Origin: Lichenostomus cassidix
Lineage: Eukaryota > Chordata > Aves > Passeriformes > Meliphagidae
DNA: 64,000 nucleotides
Assembly (NCBI GenBank): GCA_008360975.2
Contig: VLJF02000033.1
Span: 1,612,001 to 1,676,000 of the forward strand
Direction of reading: 5' to 3'
Numbering within the stretch: position 1 is the first letter of the stretch; the number at the start of each line of letters is the position of its first letter. The position numbers and the translations under genes are program-made. The notes beneath the pieces were generated by a model. It saw only the letters and a list, made by a program, of their open reading frames with translations, made no database searches and was not told the origin of the DNA. Positions 62,565-64,000 of the stretch are shown one piece after another.

Positions 62565-63303
62565 GGCGCCGCTGCTGCCCCACTAAAGCCCTGCCTGCCT
62601 GCCTGCCTGGGGGCGACACCGGCGCCGGCCTTGTCCCCGCTCGCTGGCACCGAGCAGCAATGGCGCTGGGACAATCCCGAGTGACAGCACAGCCAGCCAA
62701 GGGCAGCGAGGCGCGGGCTCTGCACAGCGCACAGCCCAAGCCCCGCGCTCTCAGTGCCCCCCGGGCTGGCCGAGGCCAAAGCCGCACATGAGGAACAGCC
62801 CTGCAACGGGCCCGGGCCCAAGGCGCCATTGCTCTGCAAACAGCGACCAAGTTCTCCGCACCTCCCGGCCCCGCCTCGGCACGCAGCCCCCGGGGCAGCC
62901 CCACGGCCCCCACGGCAGCTCCCAGCCTCCGCCAGCCGCCCTGCAACGGCCCAGGGGGAGCAGGCCAAGGGACGCGGCTGCCGGCGCCCAGGGGACGCCA
63001 GGGACAGCGGGGGCACTTCACAAGCCTTTCCTGCAAAAGAGAAAACCATCAGCAAGGAAAAAGCAACAGCAGCGCTGGCTCCAGAGCACAGGGCCACACG
63101 AGGCCATGGCACATTGCAGTGGGGTGACGCTGGCCCCATGCCAGGCACCCAGCAGAGCTGCTCTCTCACTGCCCTGCACAGCCGCCATGGGGAGAGAAAA
63201 TTGAACCAAGGCTTCCTGAGCTGATAGAAGGACCTGGCTAAGAGATGCCTCATCAGACACCTTTGTGCACAAAACAGGCTCAGAATTGGATATGTGAGTT
63301 GAA

Positions 63304-63309
63304 TTTATT
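63304..63309 (-). terminator. ZNF9 poly(A) signal
   Basis: AATAAA on the minus strand, about 210 bp after the ZNF9 stop. Confidence 0.6.
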
Positions 63310-63518
63310 GCTAACAAACTCAGAATAGGAGAAGAAGTAAAATTTGACCATATAAAACACCTTCTTCTCAAATTACAGGGATCACCTGGAATGGGGGTCA
63401 CCAGGATTCTGCCCAACGGGGGTCACTGGGGATCATCCATTGCAGATCTTCCCACTGGGGATGGAGTTGGAGCAGCAATGAAGCTCTTCCTGCACTCGGG
63501 ACACTCACAGGGCTTCCC

Positions 63519-64000
<482 letters not shown>

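Overview
The window reads as the MHC region of a bird, most probably a songbird (passerine). It is GC-rich and packed with minisatellites, CR1 LINE 3' ends and LTR fragments. It carries three families: MHC class II beta, C2H2 zinc-finger (ZNF) genes without a KRAB box, and CLEC2/CD69-type C-type lectin-like genes. The same combination (class II beta, lectin-like, zinc finger) is known from the chicken MHC-Y region, so I read this as an MHC-Y-like tandem array. All genes are eukaryotic and spliced; I see no tRNA, rRNA or CRISPR.

Layout. The array is built from repeated cassettes. Nine ZNF coding exons lie at 2.7-3.6, 11.0-11.6, 20.4-21.4, 27.0-28.0, 36.1-36.7, 45.2-45.7, 52.3-53.0, 60.3-60.6 and (minus strand, cut by the window end) 63.5-64.0 kb, plus a finger-less remnant at 6.0 kb. 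Between ZNF genes sits one of two cargoes. The first is MHC class II beta (one complete gene at 40.57-43.42 kb; two copies lacking exons 1-2 at 8.29-9.23 and 57.47-58.56 kb). The second is a minus-strand lectin gene (17.8-18.8, 33.15-34.1 and 49.35-50.3 kb). Each lectin is preceded by a promoter-like block with CCAAT boxes exactly 40 bp apart; in two of the three lectin units a retroelement-like module lies beyond it. Four ZNF genes (1, 4, 6, 9) are followed by a CpG-rich module containing a conserved candidate first exon. Four others (2, 3, 5, 7) are followed by a CR1 fragment, and three of those (2, 5, 7) then by the 3' end of an unidentified minus-strand gene. ZNF8 runs directly into an LTR-like element.

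State of the genes. Class II beta at 40.57 kb is open and correctly spliced on paper (250 aa). The lectin at 33.15 kb has every visible splice site intact. The lectin at 17.8 kb has lost a splice donor and the one at 49.35 kb has lost an acceptor. ZNF1, 3, 4, 5, 6 and 8 are open. ZNF2 is frameshifted by a 16-bp duplication and ZNF7 has lost its last finger to a nonsense change.

Most unusual signals. A canonical X-Y box module of class II type (40291-40335) points away from the class II beta gene, toward a minus-strand leader-peptide exon (40108-40183). The later exons of that gene are not visible, but a minus-strand terminal exon with poly(A) signal lies 2.3 kb downstream, with 21-bp minisatellites in between. 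The leader exon occurs three times and the terminal exon three times. Other notable signals are two independent periodic CCAAT arrays (31-bp and 40-bp periods), class II beta 3'UTR relics beside every lectin 5' end, and an inverted copy of the ZNF/CpG block at the right edge.
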